A stretch of 64,000 nt of DNA from Acidovorax sp. A1169 (GTDB taxonomy: Bacteria; Pseudomonadota; Gammaproteobacteria; Burkholderiales; Burkholderiaceae_C), in contig NZ_JAUZDX010000018.1 in NCBI RefSeq assembly GCF_030704685.1, forward strand, positions 1-64,000, in the 5' to 3' direction. Shown here piece after piece: positions 63,469 through 64,000 of the stretch. Under the pieces are notes generated by a model that saw only the letters and a program-made list of their open reading frames with translations, had not been told where the DNA came from and did not search any database. A program made the position numbers and the translations under genes. Every line of letters starts with the position of its first letter. Position 1 is the stretch's first letter.

Positions 63469-63936
63469 TCATTCCCGGTGGTAGGGGTGGCCCGCATTCA
63501 CGGACCAGGCACGGTACAGCTGCTCGATGAGCAACACGCGCACCATGGCGTGCGGCAGCGTCAGGTCGGACAGGCGGATGCGCTCGTGCGCGGCCTGGCG
63601 AAAGCCCGGGTCGAGCCCGTCGGGCCCGCCGATGACCAGGGCCACGTCGTCCCCGCCCAGCTGCCAGCCCTTGAGCCGCTCGGCCAGGGCCTTGGTGGTG
63701 AGGTTGGTGCCGCGCTCGTCGAGCGCGACCACGCGGGTGCCCCGGGGAATGGCGGCCTCGATGCGCTCACGCTCGGCGGCGTACAGCGTTTCGATGGTCT
63801 TGGAGCCGCGCGGCTCGGTCTTCACCGCCTTGAGCTCGACCTTGATCTCGAACGGGAAGCGCTTGGCATAGTCCTCGTAGGCGGTCTGCGCCCAGTCGGG
63901 CACACGCTGGCCCACGGCCACGATCAGCAGTTTCAT
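63469..63936 (-). CDS. rlmH: 23S rRNA pseudouridine1915 N3-methyltransferase
   Basis: A 155-residue SPOUT methyltransferase that modifies pseudouridine 1915 in helix 69 of 23S rRNA. It starts MKLLIVAVGQRVPDWAQ, has LVIGGPDGLDPGF in the knot and the diagnostic C-terminus LLIEQLYRAWSVNAGHPYHRE. Length equals the family norm. It lies 91 bp before maf. The usual upstream neighbour rsfS would lie beyond the right edge; the last 60 bases of the window do not let me confirm its end. Confidence 0.97.
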   Translation of the reverse strand: MKLLIVAVGQRVPDWAQTAYEDYAKRFPFEIKVELKAVKTEPRGSKTIETLYAAERERIEAAIPRGTRVVALDERGTNLTTKALAERLKGWQLGGDDVALVIGGPDGLDPGFRQAAHERIRLSDLTLPHAMVRVLLIEQLYRAWSVNAGHPYHRE

Positions 63937-64000
63937 GGCAATTCAGGCGCCAGGAGATTGTTGCGGGAGCCGGGCCGAAGCCCTGCTCCATCGCCTCACT

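Noticed and set aside
63943..64000. 3' end of rsfS at the right edge
   Set aside because: Gene order predicts it, but none of the three minus-strand frames in the last 60 bases has a recognisable RsfS C-terminus, so I cannot support it.

Overview
The window is high-GC DNA from a beta-proteobacterium, most likely a Comamonadaceae member close to Acidovorax. The evidence is base composition and codon use, the rng-maf-rlmH block at the right end, a DUF3606-ku-ligD operon, and a dense set of PAS/GAF histidine kinases and c-di-GMP enzymes. It looks chromosomal. I found no rRNA, CRISPR array, prophage or intact insertion sequence; the only RNA gene I can defend is a tRNA-Ser(GGA). About 58 protein genes are supported, and four of them look broken by single-base lesions.

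Layout. 1-5 kb: secreted fasciclin protein, Orn/Lys/Arg decarboxylase, NfeD plus SPFH membrane pair, tRNA-Ser. 5-6.8 kb: a gene split by an in-frame stop, then a stretch with no convincing gene. 6.8-13.6 kb: secreted hydrolase, diguanylate cyclase, flavin reductase-like protein, MscS channel, Cache-type hybrid kinase. 13.8-19.5 kb: a uvrA2-type gene interrupted by TAA, a CZB protein, DUF72 and hydrolase genes, a GAF protein. 19.5-23.3 kb: a three-gene minus-strand set (methyltransferase, ATP-grasp ligase, haem-oxygenase-like diiron protein) that resembles a small uncharacterised biosynthetic operon. 23.5-28 kb: response regulator and a DUF3606-ku-ligD repair operon. 28.7-33.4 kb: kaiC-kaiB-kaiB-kinase operon without kaiA. 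33.5-37.4 kb: divergent acyl-CoA dehydrogenase/PIG-L deacetylase/NodS-like methyltransferase and glycosyltransferase genes, the glycosyltransferase carrying a one-base deletion. 37.4-42.9 kb: a six-gene stressosome operon (rsbR-rsbS-rsbT-rsbT/X fusion-kinase-hybrid kinase). 43-49.8 kb: large PAS hybrid kinase, GAF-GGDEF protein divergent from a BLUF photoreceptor, chemoreceptor. 50-52.7 kb: RRM protein and three hsp20 genes behind a sigma-32-like promoter. 52.8-58 kb: EAL protein, hemerythrin, small unknowns, YihY, CBS, membrane-anchored Mrr-like nuclease. 58.7-64 kb: GAF-PAS-GGDEF-EAL protein, then rng, maf and rlmH.

The unifying theme is signal intake and stress adaptation. Light (BLUF), redox or ligand inputs (GAF/PAS/Cache), a clock-like KaiBC module and a stressosome all sit near kinases or c-di-GMP enzymes. 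Heat-shock (Hsp20), double-strand-break repair (Ku/LigD) and envelope (NfeD/SPFH, MscS, YihY) functions fill the space between. The least understood pieces are the methyltransferase/ATP-grasp/diiron operon and the PIG-L/NodS/acyl-CoA dehydrogenase locus.
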